Part shown: positions 34,290 to 42,825 of the stretch, piece after piece | Layout of the letters: the number at the start of each line of letters is the position of its first letter | How positions within the stretch are numbered: the stretch's first letter is position 1 | Assembly (NCBI RefSeq): GCF_019200975.1 | Contig: NZ_JAHTMR010000022.1 | Span: forward strand, 1-64,000 | Origin: Pseudomonas sp. PD9R | Lineage (GTDB): Bacteria > Pseudomonadota > Gammaproteobacteria > Pseudomonadales > Pseudomonadaceae | DNA: 64,000 nucleotides | Direction: 5' to 3' | The notes under the pieces: generated by a model | Told to the model about the DNA's origin: nothing | The model's input: the letters and a program-made list of their open reading frames with translations, nothing else | Databases searched by the model: none | Translations under genes and position numbers: made by a program

Positions 34290-35444
34290 ATGCCTTTGCC
34301 GTCCATGAAAGATCAGTTCGCTGCACTGATCGCCGCACCGTCCGTCAGTTGTACCCAGGCGAGCCTCGATCAATCCAATCGCCAGGTGATCGACCTGCTG
34401 GCCACTTGGCTCGGCGACTTGGGTTTTGCCTGCGACATCCAGCAGGTCAGCCCCGGCAAGTTCAACTTGCTGGCCAGTTTCGGCTCCGGCCCCGGTGGTT
34501 TGGTGCTGGCCGGTCACAGCGACACCGTGCCGTTCGATGGTGCGTTGTGGAAGACCGATCCACTGAAGTTGACCGAAGTCGACGGTCGCTGGGTGGGGCT
34601 AGGCAGCTGCGATATGAAGGGTTTTTTCGCCCTGGCCATCGAAGCGGTCAAGCCGCTGCTCGATCAACCGTTCAAACAGCCGCTGCTGATCCTCGCCACC
34701 TGCGATGAAGAAAGCTCGATGTCTGGCGCTCGCGCCCTCGCACAAGCCGGGCGACCCTTGGGCCGTGCGGCGGTGATCGGCGAGCCGACCGGGCTCAAGC
34801 CGATCCGCATGCACAAAGGCATCATGATGGAGCGCATCGATATTCTTGGGCAGAGCGGCCATTCGTCAGACCCGCGCCTGGGCCACAGCGCCCTTGAAGC
34901 CATGCACGATGCCATCGGTGAATTGCGTGGCTTGCGGCTGCTGTGGCAGCGCGAGTTCCGTAACCCGCAGTTCAGCGTGCCGATGCCGACGATGAATTTT
35001 GGCTGCATCCATGGCGGCGATAACCCCAACCGAATTTGCGGGCAGTGCTCGCTGGAGTTCGATCTGCGGCCGTTGCCCGGCATGGACCCTAAAGCCCTGC
35101 GCGCGGCGATTTTGCAGAAGCTCAATCCGATTGCCGAACGGCATCAGGTCAAGATCGATTACGCGCCGCTGTTCCCTGAAGTGCCGCCTTTCGAGCAGGC
35201 CGAGGATGCCGAGTTGGTGCGTATCGCCGAAAAGCTCACCGGCCATAGCGCCGAATCAGTGGCGTTCGGCACCGAAGCGCCTTATCTTCAGCGCCTTGGC
35301 TGCGAAACACTGGTACTCGGCCCGGGCGATATCGCCTGCGCCCACCAACCGGGGGAATACCTCGAAATGTCACGTTTGCAGCCTACGGTGCATCTATTAC
35401 GGCAACTGATTGAACATTACTGCCTGACACCGGCCAAAAACTGA
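34290..35444 (+). CDS. argE: Acetylornithine deacetylase
   Basis: This 384-residue M20-family metallohydrolase converts N-acetylornithine to ornithine in arginine synthesis. GHSDTVPFD (about 75-83), GSCDMKGFFALA and CDEESSMSG supply the zinc ligands and catalytic Glu. The C-terminal VLGPGDIACAHQPGEYLE carries a further ligand. Length matches E. coli ArgE (383). The start is ATG at 34290 with GGAG six bases upstream; the TTG at 34278 only adds residues that overlap that site. argA follows after a REP pair. Confidence 0.93.
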   Translation: MPLPSMKDQFAALIAAPSVSCTQASLDQSNRQVIDLLATWLGDLGFACDIQQVSPGKFNLLASFGSGPGGLVLAGHSDTVPFDGALWKTDPLKLTEVDGRWVGLGSCDMKGFFALAIEAVKPLLDQPFKQPLLILATCDEESSMSGARALAQAGRPLGRAAVIGEPTGLKPIRMHKGIMMERIDILGQSGHSSDPRLGHSALEAMHDAIGELRGLRLLWQREFRNPQFSVPMPTMNFGCIHGGDNPNRICGQCSLEFDLRPLPGMDPKALRAAILQKLNPIAERHQVKIDYAPLFPEVPPFEQAEDAELVRIAEKLTGHSAESVAFGTEAPYLQRLGCETLVLGPGDIACAHQPGEYLEMSRLQPTVHLLRQLIEHYCLTPAKN

Positions 35445-35455
35445 ACGCGTACCCT

Positions 35456-35543
35456 TGTAGGAGCTGCCGTAGGCTGCGATCTTTTGATCTTGTTTTTTGT
35501 AAGATCAAGATCAAAAGATCACAGCCTTCGGCAGCTCCTACAG
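35456..35543. repeat. REP inverted pair
   Basis: TGTAGGAGCTGCCGTAGGCT and its near complement flank a short T-rich loop between argE and argA. Confidence 0.9.
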
Positions 35544-35594
35544 GGGGCGGTTAAATTGGTATTGTCCCAACCCGTATTCATGAGGAGAGCGCGC

Positions 35595-35621
35595 GTGTCG
35601 CCAAGCCTGTTCCGACGATAA
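35595..35621 (+). promoter_or_regulatory. Possible arginine-codon leader peptide before argA
   Basis: GTG at 35595 follows GAGGAGA at good spacing and opens an eight-codon frame MSPSLFRR ending in two Arg codons and TAA. It ends 69 bases before argA. This could be a leader sensing arginyl-tRNA supply, or chance. Confidence 0.3.
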
Positions 35622-35690
35622 CCATCAGCCCGCGGTGCGTTTTCTGTTTCGCTTATTTTTTGGCTGCTATTTATTTACAGGCCCAGGTTC

Positions 35691-36989
35691 ATGCCCGAAT
35701 ACGTTAATTGGCTTCGTCACGCTTCGCCTTACATCAACGCCCACCGCGATTGCACCTTTGTCGTCATGCTGCCCGGCGACGGCGTTGAACATCCCAACTT
35801 CGGCAATATCGTCCATGACCTGGTGCTGTTGCACAGCCTGGGTGTTCGACTGGTGCTGGTTCACGGTTCCCGCCCGCAAATCGAAGCACGCCTCGCCGCT
35901 CGCGGCCTGACCCCGCATTACCACCACGGCATGCGCATCACCGATGCTGCGACGCTGGAGTGTGTGATCGATGCGGTCGGCCAACTGCGCATCGCCATCG
36001 AGGCGCGGCTGTCGATGGACATGGCTTCGTCGCCAATGCAGGGCTCGCGTCTGCGGGTGGCCAGCGGCAACCTGGTGACTGCGCGGCCAATCGGCGTGCT
36101 CGAAGGCGTCGATTATCACCACACCGGCGAAGTGCGTCGGGTCGATCGCAAGGGCATCAATCGCCTGCTGGACGAGCGCTCCATCGTGCTGCTGTCGCCG
36201 TTGGGATACTCGCCGACCGGTGAGATTTTCAACCTCGCCTGTGAGGACGTCGCCACCCGCGCGGCCATCGACCTGGGCGCGGACAAATTGCTGCTGTTCG
36301 GCGCGGACCTGGGTTTGATCGATGAACACGGTCGTCTGGTTCGTGAGTTGCGCCCGCAACAGGTGCCGGCGCATCTGCAGCGCCTGGGCAGCAACTATCA
36401 GGCGGAGTTGCTGGATGCAGCCGCTGAAGCCTGCCGTGGCGGCGTGGCCCGCAGCCATATCGTCAGCTACGCCGAAGACGGCGCGCTGCTGACAGAGCTG
36501 TTCACCCGCGACGGTGGCGGCACGCTGGTTGCCCAGGAGCAATTCGAAGTGGTGCGCGAGGCGGCCATCGAGGACGTCGGTGGTTTGCTGGATTTGATCA
36601 GCCCGCTGGAAGAGCAGGGGATTCTGGTACGGCGTTCCCGCGAGGTGCTGGAGCGGGAGATCGAGCAGTTCAGCGTGGTCGAGCGCGAAGGCATGATCAT
36701 CGCCTGCGCGGCGCTGTATCAGATTGCCGATTCGGATGCCGGTGAGCTGGCCTGCCTGGCCGTCAACCCGGAGTACCGGCATGGCGGTCGTGGGGACGAA
36801 CTGCTGGAGCGTATTGAAATCCGTGCGCGGGCACAGGGGTTGAAGACTTTGTTCGTCTTGACGACCCGCACGGCGCACTGGTTCCGCGAACGTGGGTTTG
36901 TGCCGAGCAGCGTTGAACGCCTGCCATCGGCGCGGGCGTCGCTGTACAACTACCAGCGCAATTCGAAGATCTTCGAAAAGACCCTTTGA
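35691..36989 (+). CDS. argA: N-acetylglutamate synthase
   Basis: The 432-residue ArgA performs the first step of arginine synthesis, acetylation of glutamate. The N-terminal two thirds form an amino acid kinase fold (VHGSRPQIEARLAARG near 60, SPLGYSPTGEIFNL) that in this class binds arginine for feedback inhibition. The C-terminal third is a GNAT acetyltransferase (ACLAVNPEYRHGGRGDELL as the acetyl-CoA loop). Length equals classical ArgA (about 432-443). The ribosome site (CAGG before TTCATG) is weak, which could reflect control through the upstream leader region. Confidence 0.95.
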   Translation: MPEYVNWLRHASPYINAHRDCTFVVMLPGDGVEHPNFGNIVHDLVLLHSLGVRLVLVHGSRPQIEARLAARGLTPHYHHGMRITDAATLECVIDAVGQLRIAIEARLSMDMASSPMQGSRLRVASGNLVTARPIGVLEGVDYHHTGEVRRVDRKGINRLLDERSIVLLSPLGYSPTGEIFNLACEDVATRAAIDLGADKLLLFGADLGLIDEHGRLVRELRPQQVPAHLQRLGSNYQAELLDAAAEACRGGVARSHIVSYAEDGALLTELFTRDGGGTLVAQEQFEVVREAAIEDVGGLLDLISPLEEQGILVRRSREVLEREIEQFSVVEREGMIIACAALYQIADSDAGELACLAVNPEYRHGGRGDELLERIEIRARAQGLKTLFVLTTRTAHWFRERGFVPSSVERLPSARASLYNYQRNSKIFEKTL

Positions 36990-37001
36990 TCGCAATGACC
37001 C

Positions 37002-37081
37002 TGTAGGAGCCGCCGCGGGCTGAGGTTTTTTGATTTTGTTTTTCAAGATCAAGAAATCGCAGCCTGCGGCAGCTCCTACAG
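37002..37081. repeat. REP inverted pair
   Basis: A diverged left unit (TGTAGGAGCCGCCGCGGGCT) and a canonical right unit face each other directly after argA. Confidence 0.88.
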
Positions 37082-37385
37082 GGTTTTTGCATTCAATCCT
37101 GTACGAATTTCGCGCTGGCATACGGCGATACTTCGGCCGCACTGTTTCTGCCTTTCCCGGTTCGTTCAAGAACTCCGCTGTCTCGCCAATCGCTTTGGCC
37201 GTGCCACGTCCAGCTCCCACGCTCATGCTAAGGCGCTTTTCAGTCTGGCTGCCGACGGAGGTTGACGCGTGGGCAGATAGAGAAATACAAGCGATACATA
37301 AACTGTAACAAATGGTCCGGATAGTGCGCGTTTGATCGTCATGGAGAACCGCCTTTCGGAAGGAATTATTACCGAATTGCGTCAA
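37082..37385 (-). pseudogene. Possible remnant of a small exported protein
   Basis: One minus-strand frame reads a hydrophobic stretch and ISLSAHASTSVGSQTEK, like a signal peptide and mature start, and continues about 60 residues before merging with a REP. A neighbouring frame has a better start (ATG at 37341 with AGGCGG upstream) but stops after about 39 codons. A single frameshift would join them. I do not recognise the protein, and it may be no gene at all. Confidence 0.25.
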
Positions 37386-37497
37386 AGCTAAACGATCTAA
37401 AAAAGAGCTAATAAATACTTTTTAGGAATTGGCTTGTGAGCCGGCTGCTCTAGGTCGGGCCGGTAGGTAAGGGAAGCTAAATTCCTAAATGGTATTA

Positions 37498-37521
37498 GAA
37501 AAGAAATGAGTCGTTCTTTTC
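37498..37521 (+). promoter_or_regulatory. Conserved inverted repeat before the first porin
   Basis: GAAAAGAA (37498-37505), eight bases, TTCTTTTC (37514-37521), then CAGG. The same element with the same spacer length stands before the second porin. It is a likely operator or activator site, regulator unknown. Confidence 0.5.
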
Positions 37522-37704
37522 AGGTTCGTGACGAAATCATGAACCTGCATGGACCAAAAAAACGGGGATTAGACTATGGTCGTAGACACACAAAGTTACG
37601 ATTGACTTGTTGGTCACCGACCGGCGCTAATCGCGCATCTTAGGATCCGGGGCACTCGACCCAGGGCCAGGAACACAAGAATTAGAAACGAGAGGAGTTA
37701 AACA

Positions 37705-39057
37705 ATGAACAAGTCCACCTTGGCCTTGGCCGTGGCTGTAGGGGTTTTGGCGCAGCAGGCAGGCGCCGCCGGTTTTATCGACGACAGCAAGGCGTCCGTT
37801 AGTTCGCGTACCTATTATTTCGATTCCGATAAACGTGAAGGTTCTACGAGTACCGCTCCTAGTAATGCTGGTAACAGACAGCGAGAGGCCGCTGAGGGTC
37901 TGAAGTTCGATTACCAGTCGGGCTTCACCCAAGGTGTCGTCGGTTTCGGTATCGACGCCCAGGCGCTGGTTGGTATCCATCTGGACGGTGGCAAGGGCCA
38001 TCACCCGGACAACAACTCCTTTAGCCCTAGCGATTCCGATGGTTCGGCGGAGAGTGAGTGGAGCCGTCTGGCGGGCAACGTCAAGGCACGTTTCTCCAAG
38101 ACCGAGGCTCACGTGGGTGGCGCTCTGCAGCCAAACATGCCGATCCTGATCGCGAACGACAGCCGCGTGCTGCCACAAACCTTTGAAGGTGGCACCATCA
38201 CCTCGAAGGAAATCGACAACGTAACCTTCAACGTGGGTCAGCTGGAGCACGCGACAGGTCGCGCCTCCTCGAACTCCACTGGCCTGTCTGTGGCGGGCGC
38301 TACCGAGGACAGCAACAAGTTCCGTTATGCCGGTGCTGACTGGAAGGTCACCAAAGACCTGACGCTGCAGTACTACTATGCGAACCTGGAAGACTTCTAC
38401 AAGCAGAACTTCCTCGGCCTGGTGCACGTTTACCCAATCGCCCCCAACCAGTCGTTCAAGACTGATCTGCGTTATTTCGACAGCAGCTCTGACGGCAAGA
38501 ACGGCGATGCGGGCTACCGCTTCAACAACAACAACGGCTTTGCCAAAAACCCTGGTGAGGTCGATAACAAGACCTGGAGCGCCACCTTTACCTACACCTT
38601 GGGCGGCAGTGCGTTCCTGCTCGGGCACCAGCGTGTCAACGATGACGGCGGCTTTGTCTTCTTGAACCAAGGTAACGTTGTTGATGGCAACGGTCGCAAC
38701 GAAGGGGCGGGCGGTGCCAGCTTCTACTCGTTTACTGATGCCACTGTTGGCAGCTTTATCCGTGCTGGTGAGAACACCACGTACGGCCAGTACTCCTATG
38801 ACTTCGCCTCGCTGGGCGTGCCAGGTTTGAAAGCTTCGATCGCTTACCTGGATGGCCAGGACATCAAGGCTACCAGCGGTGTCGGTAAAGACCTGAATGA
38901 GCACGAGACCGACGCGCGTATCGACTACGTGATTCAAACGGGTCCACTTAAAGGCTTTGGTACCACTCTGCGTCACGGTACTTACGGTGGCAACACCAGC
39001 ACTCCTAATGAGGACCAGACCCGTCTGATCTTCAACTACACCTACAGCTTCCTGTAA
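37705..39057 (+). CDS. OprD-family outer membrane porin
   Basis: The 450-residue protein has a signal peptide (1-24, ending QQAGA) and the OprD/Occ family plan. It opens with AGFIDDSKASVSSRTYYF, contains YYYANLEDFYKQNFLGLVH in the middle and ends in an aromatic-rich strand with Phe-Leu (NYTYSFL). Occ porins form 18-stranded monomeric channels for small organic acids. It is one of two adjacent copies sharing an almost identical first 27 residues and related upstream DNA. Closeness to lsfA and ssu suggests uptake of sulfur compounds, but this is inference. GAGGAG precedes the ATG and a strong terminator follows. Confidence 0.92.
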   Translation: MNKSTLALAVAVGVLAQQAGAAGFIDDSKASVSSRTYYFDSDKREGSTSTAPSNAGNRQREAAEGLKFDYQSGFTQGVVGFGIDAQALVGIHLDGGKGHHPDNNSFSPSDSDGSAESEWSRLAGNVKARFSKTEAHVGGALQPNMPILIANDSRVLPQTFEGGTITSKEIDNVTFNVGQLEHATGRASSNSTGLSVAGATEDSNKFRYAGADWKVTKDLTLQYYYANLEDFYKQNFLGLVHVYPIAPNQSFKTDLRYFDSSSDGKNGDAGYRFNNNNGFAKNPGEVDNKTWSATFTYTLGGSAFLLGHQRVNDDGGFVFLNQGNVVDGNGRNEGAGGASFYSFTDATVGSFIRAGENTTYGQYSYDFASLGVPGLKASIAYLDGQDIKATSGVGKDLNEHETDARIDYVIQTGPLKGFGTTLRHGTYGGNTSTPNEDQTRLIFNYTYSFL

Positions 39058-39073
39058 CCCGCACCCCACAAAA

Positions 39074-39100
39074 CCTCGCCTTCATGGCGAGGTTTTTTTT
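39074..39100 (+). terminator. Rho-independent terminator of the first porin
   Basis: CCTCGCC, loop TTCAT, GGCGAGG, then eight T (39093-39100). Confidence 0.92.
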
Positions 39101-39310
39101 GCACTTTTTTCTATATTCCATAAACATCGATCGTGATGATTTTTTATTCTTTTTAGCTTCTTCATTAAACGCCTAAAGTGGGCTCATCCGACTCGCGACG
39201 GGTCTCGGATTTGGCAATTTCACCCCTCGACAATCAAACAGGTTAAGGAATTGGCCTTTTAGCCGATACCTCTGTTCTGTGCTGCGAACGTATATAGCCA
39301 AATGGCATGA

Positions 39311-39332
39311 AAAAGAATGAGACAATTCTTTT
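39311..39332 (+). promoter_or_regulatory. Conserved inverted repeat before the second porin
   Basis: AAAAGAA (39311-39317), eight bases, TTCTTTT (39326-39332), then CAGG, matching the copy at 37498-37521 in arms, spacer length and downstream bases. Confidence 0.5.
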
Positions 39333-39468
39333 CAGGCTTATGTCGAGGTATCCTGTAGCGAGCAAACCATTGATTTAGAAGGACTGACGCGATTAGTGCG
39401 TCTGCGGATCCGAGGCATTCGACCCAGGACCAGCAACATAAAAAATTAGAAACGATAGGAGCGAAACA

Positions 39469-40812
39469 ATGAACAAGTCCACCTTGGCCCTGGCTGTGGC
39501 CGTAGGGGTTTTGGCGCAGCAGGCAGGCGCCGCCGGTTTTATCGAAGACAGCAAGGCAACGTTGGGGCTGCGCAATTTCTACATCAATACCGATTACCGT
39601 GACGGTACCGGTCCGAACAAAAACGAAGAATGGGGCCAAGGCTTCGATCTGCGTTTCATCTCCGGTTACACCCAAGGCACTGTAGGCTTCGGTGTTGATG
39701 CGATCGGCCTGCTGGGCGTCAAGCTGGATTCGGGCGGCGGCACCAACGGCGCGGCAAACAACGCTGCTTATGGCGGTACCGTTTTCCCAAGCAAGTCCAA
39801 CGGCGAAGCGGTTGATGATTTCTCTAGCCTGGGCCTGACTGCCAAAGCCAAGATCTCCCAGACTGAATTGAAGCTGGGTACTCTGCAGCCAAAACTGCCG
39901 GTCATCGTGACCAACGACGGTCGTTTGCTGCCGCAAACCTGGGAAGGTGGCCAGATCACCACGGGTGACATCAAGGACCTGACGCTGGTTGGCGGTCAGA
40001 TCGAACACGTTAAAGGTCGTAACTCCAGCAACAATGAGCAGATGGCAATCAACGGCGCGAACCCGCGCGTTGCCAACAGCAACAAGTTCATCTACGCCGG
40101 TGGTGATTACAAAATTACCAAAGACCTGACGGCCCAGTACTACTACGGCAATCTGGAAGACTTCTATAAGCAACACTTCCTGGGGCTGGTACACAACTGG
40201 GCCATCGGCCCGGGTGTATTGAAGTCGGACTTCCGTTACTTCAACAGCTCCGACGATGGGGCTAACGGTCACGACCCGCTTTACTACAGCACCGGTGACT
40301 ACACCGGCGTTGCGAGCGGTAAAGGCAAGGTGGACAACAACCTGTACAGCGGCCTGTTCCTGTACACGGTTGCCGGTCACACTTTCGGTGGCGGTTACCA
40401 GGTCAGCAACGGCAGCAGCGACTTCCCGTGGCTGAACCAGGGCGACGGTTCGTCGAACTACACCATCACCGACTCGCAAATCCAGAAGTTCGGCCGTGCC
40501 GGCGAGCGCACCTGGCAAGCACGCTACTCGTTCGACTTCGCCAAGGTTGGCGTACCGGGCCTGACAGCGGGTCTGGTTTACCTGCATGGCGATAACATCG
40601 ATACCGTTGCGGCCGCTCGACCTTTCCGACAGGTAGCTAATGGCGCTTCCGAGTGGGAACGCGATCTGAGTGTTGGTTACGTCGTTCAGTCTGGCGCGTT
40701 GAAAAACCTCGGCTTCGCCTGGAAGAACGCTACCTGGCGCACCGACCTGCCGAGCACTCGCTCCCAGGACGAAAACCGCCTGATCCTCAGCTACTCGATC
40801 CCGCTGTTGTAA
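39469..40812 (+). CDS. OprD-family outer membrane porin, second copy
   Basis: The 447-residue porin has the same signal peptide as its neighbour and AGFIEDSKATLGLRNFYINT at the mature start. YYYGNLEDFYKQHFLGLVH recurs in the middle, and the end NRLILSYSIPLL has a hydrophobic terminal strand. The bodies of the two porins differ clearly, especially in loop regions, so they probably prefer different substrates after an old duplication. AGGAG precedes the ATG. A REP pair and a strong hairpin follow. Confidence 0.92.
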   Translation: MNKSTLALAVAVGVLAQQAGAAGFIEDSKATLGLRNFYINTDYRDGTGPNKNEEWGQGFDLRFISGYTQGTVGFGVDAIGLLGVKLDSGGGTNGAANNAAYGGTVFPSKSNGEAVDDFSSLGLTAKAKISQTELKLGTLQPKLPVIVTNDGRLLPQTWEGGQITTGDIKDLTLVGGQIEHVKGRNSSNNEQMAINGANPRVANSNKFIYAGGDYKITKDLTAQYYYGNLEDFYKQHFLGLVHNWAIGPGVLKSDFRYFNSSDDGANGHDPLYYSTGDYTGVASGKGKVDNNLYSGLFLYTVAGHTFGGGYQVSNGSSDFPWLNQGDGSSNYTITDSQIQKFGRAGERTWQARYSFDFAKVGVPGLTAGLVYLHGDNIDTVAAARPFRQVANGASEWERDLSVGYVVQSGALKNLGFAWKNATWRTDLPSTRSQDENRLILSYSIPLL

Positions 40813-40828
40813 TAGCGTGTAGGCGCTG

Positions 40829-40909
40829 TGTAGGAGCTGTCGAGAGAAACGAGGCTGCGATCTTTTAAGGGCAAGATAAAAAGATCGCAGCCTTCGGCGG
40901 CTCCTACAG
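40829..40909. repeat. REP inverted pair
   Basis: A left unit interrupted by GAGAGAAACGAGG (as in the copy at position 1) faces a canonical right unit ending GGCGGCTCCTACAG. Confidence 0.88.
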
Positions 40910-40930
40910 AAAACCTCAATGGCGCTGACA

Positions 40931-40970
40931 AAAAAAGCCCCGCCCGGCATCTCGCCGGGCGGGGCTTTTG
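40931..40970. terminator. Strong bidirectional terminator hairpin
   Basis: AAAAGCCCCGCCCGGC (40933-40948) pairs with GCCGGGCGGGGCTTTT (40954-40969), with a T-run on either strand. Confidence 0.92.
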
Positions 40971-41202
40971 CGTTTTCAAAGCGGGCTCACCCCCGTAAAC
41001 CCGCCATGAAATTTCCCTCTTTTGCAGCAACTCAAGGCCTTCTCGAACCTCGCTGCCGATGTTCGGCGCGATGCACAGTCACGTCCAGTGAACAGATTTT
41101 TAATATTCTTTAATGATCTAAATAAATCGATATTTATTCTTTTTAATAGATAAAAAACACAGGCACAGTTGAGCTCATCAAGCACTCACAAGGAGCAGCA
41201 CC

Positions 41203-41841
41203 ATGAGCCTCAGACTCGGCGATATCGCCCCCGACTTCGAACAGGACTCCAGCGCCGGTACCATCCGTTTCCACCAGTGGCTGGGCGATAGTTGGGGCGT
41301 GCTGTTTTCCCATCCGGCCGATTTCACCCCGGTGTGCACCACCGAACTCGGCCTCACGGCCAAGCTCAAGGATGAGTTCGCCAAGCGTGGGGTCAAGGCC
41401 ATCGCGCTGTCCGTCGACCCGGTGGATTCGCACCACAAGTGGATCGAAGACATCAACGAAACTCAGAACACCGTCGTTACCTTTCCGATCCTCGACGACG
41501 CCGACCGCAAGGTCTCGGACCTCTACGACCTGATCCATCCCAACGCCAACGACACCTTGACCGTGCGATCGCTGTTCGTGATCGACCCGAACAAAAAGGT
41601 CCGCCTGACCATCACCTATCCGGCGAGCACTGGCCGTAATTTCAATGAAATCCTGCGGGTGATCGACTCGCTGCAACTCACCGACAACTACAAGGTGGCG
41701 ACCCCGGCCAACTGGCAGGACGGTGATGACGTGGTGATCGTGCCGTCGCTCAAGGACGAAGACGAAATCAAACAACGTTTTCCCAAGGGTTATCGGGCGG
41801 TTAAGCCGTACCTGCGCCTGACGCCACAGCCTAATCGTTGA
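41203..41841 (+). CDS. lsfA: 1-Cys peroxiredoxin, sulfur-starvation type
   Basis: The 212-residue peroxiredoxin of the Prx6 group reduces peroxides. Cys45 in DFTPVCTTEL is the peroxidatic cysteine, and no resolving cysteine is present. The long C-terminal domain (about 160-212, with PANWQDGDDVVIVPSL) is typical. In Pseudomonas LsfA is made under sulfate limitation and sits beside the ssu genes, as here. GGAG precedes the ATG at good spacing. It may protect against oxidants made during flavin-dependent desulfonation. Confidence 0.95.
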   Translation: MSLRLGDIAPDFEQDSSAGTIRFHQWLGDSWGVLFSHPADFTPVCTTELGLTAKLKDEFAKRGVKAIALSVDPVDSHHKWIEDINETQNTVVTFPILDDADRKVSDLYDLIHPNANDTLTVRSLFVIDPNKKVRLTITYPASTGRNFNEILRVIDSLQLTDNYKVATPANWQDGDDVVIVPSLKDEDEIKQRFPKGYRAVKPYLRLTPQPNR

Positions 41842-41842
41842 A

Positions 41843-41922
41843 GATCAAAAGATCGCAGCCTGCGGCAGCTCCTACATGGATCGGCGTGTACCTGTAGGAG
41901 CTGCCGCAGGCTGCGATCTTTT
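41843..41922. repeat. REP inverted pair
   Basis: Canonical units face each other across a 15-base spacer right after lsfA (GATCGCAGCCTGCGGCAGCT and complement). Confidence 0.92.
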
Positions 41923-41950
41923 CAAGGTGTCCACAAAGCAGGGGATTTCG

Positions 41951-41975
41951 GGCCGTTTCAACGGCCTGTTTTTTT
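41951..41975 (+). terminator. Rho-independent terminator of lsfA
   Basis: GGCCGT, TTCA, ACGGCC, then TGTTTTTTT. Confidence 0.9.
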
Positions 41976-42126
41976 GCCCGGAGAAAACTGATTCTTATAT
42001 CTCTTAAACGCATAACCAAATGAATAAATATGATTTATGGATATATAAATCTGCTGTTAATGTCACCCCATTCCAAAGCGAGATCGCAAACCGCGAATCG
42101 CTAACACCGTTCAAGGAATTGTCTTA

Positions 42127-42720
42127 ATGCTGGTCGTCTCACTCGGTGGCAGTCCCAGCCAACGCTCCCGTTCCGGGGTGCTGCTGGACCGCTCACAGCG
42201 TTGGTTGCAAGCGCAAGGCGTGGAAGTGGTGAGTTACCAGGTACGGGACTTCCCGGCCGAAGACCTGCTGCACGCACGCTTCGACAGCCCGAAGGTGATC
42301 GACCTGCTGCAACAGATTGAAAACGCCGATGGCTTGTTGATCGCAACACCGGTCTACAAGGCATCGTTCTCAGGTGCGTTGAAAACCGTGCTGGACTTGC
42401 TGCCCGAACGCGCCCTGGCTAACAAAGTCGTTTTGCCAATGGCCACCGGCGGCAGCATCGCCCACATGTTGGCGGTGGATTACGCGCTCAAGCCAGTGCT
42501 GTCCGCGCTGAAAGCCCAGGAAATGCTTCACGGTATTTTTGCCGAAGACAGCCAGATCGCTTACGGCGAAGGCAGCGCTCTGGCGCAGTTGGCACCCGAG
42601 CTGGAACAAAGACTGAATGAGTCGCTGGAGCTGTTTTTCAGCGCCATGGCGCGACGGCCCAAGCCGCTCGATCCGAACCTGTTGAATGAACGTTTGTTGA
42701 GTGCTCGCTGGAGCATTTGA
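42127..42720 (+). CDS. ssuE: NADPH-dependent FMN reductase of the sulfonate system
   Basis: The 197-residue flavodoxin-fold reductase supplies reduced FMN to SsuD. VSLGGSPSQRSRSG at the start is the phosphate loop, and TPVYKASFSGALKTVLDLLP (about 78-97) is the flavin-binding segment. Length and motifs match SsuE. It opens the ssuEADCBF operon. AAGGA precedes the ATG after a nine-base gap, and the AT-rich 41990-42060 region is the likely promoter. Confidence 0.95.
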   Translation: MLVVSLGGSPSQRSRSGVLLDRSQRWLQAQGVEVVSYQVRDFPAEDLLHARFDSPKVIDLLQQIENADGLLIATPVYKASFSGALKTVLDLLPERALANKVVLPMATGGSIAHMLAVDYALKPVLSALKAQEMLHGIFAEDSQIAYGEGSALAQLAPELEQRLNESLELFFSAMARRPKPLDPNLLNERLLSARWSI

Positions 42721-42825
42721 GCTCCACCGAAAATTAGCCCCACCCAAAATTGATGTACTGGCCTTACTCGCCCGCTAACGGGCAAGCAGGTGCAGCCAAA
42801 AACCCTACTGCAAAAGGAGAGCGCC

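Larger units (their letters stand above)
36990..37704. other. Long intergenic region before the porins
   Basis: It holds a REP pair at 37002-37081, a doubtful gene remnant at 37082-37385, and about 320 AT-rich bases upstream of the first porin with an inverted repeat at 37498-37521. Beyond these I see no gene. Confidence 0.6.
39058..39468. other. Intergenic region between the two porins
   Basis: After the terminator at 39074-39100 come about 370 AT-rich bases. They share segments with the region before the first porin (GGAATTGGC, the inverted repeat at 39311-39332, and GGCATTCGACCCAGG), so promoter and gene were duplicated together. No gene is seen. Confidence 0.7.
40813..41202. other. Intergenic region before lsfA
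   Basis: It contains a REP pair, a strong terminator and about 220 bases leading to lsfA. The last 60 are very AT-rich (41098-41160) and probably carry the lsfA promoter. No gene is seen. Confidence 0.65.

Noticed and set aside
35667..37385. 572-codon minus-strand frame across argA and the region after it
   Set aside because: It runs antisense through argA and through a REP; only the short part at 37082-37385 could be of interest and is listed separately.
37627..40950. Long minus-strand frames opposite both porins (about 480 and 563 codons)
   Set aside because: They mirror the two homologous porin genes, so their similarity to each other is a by-product. The porin frames have signal peptides and ribosome sites.
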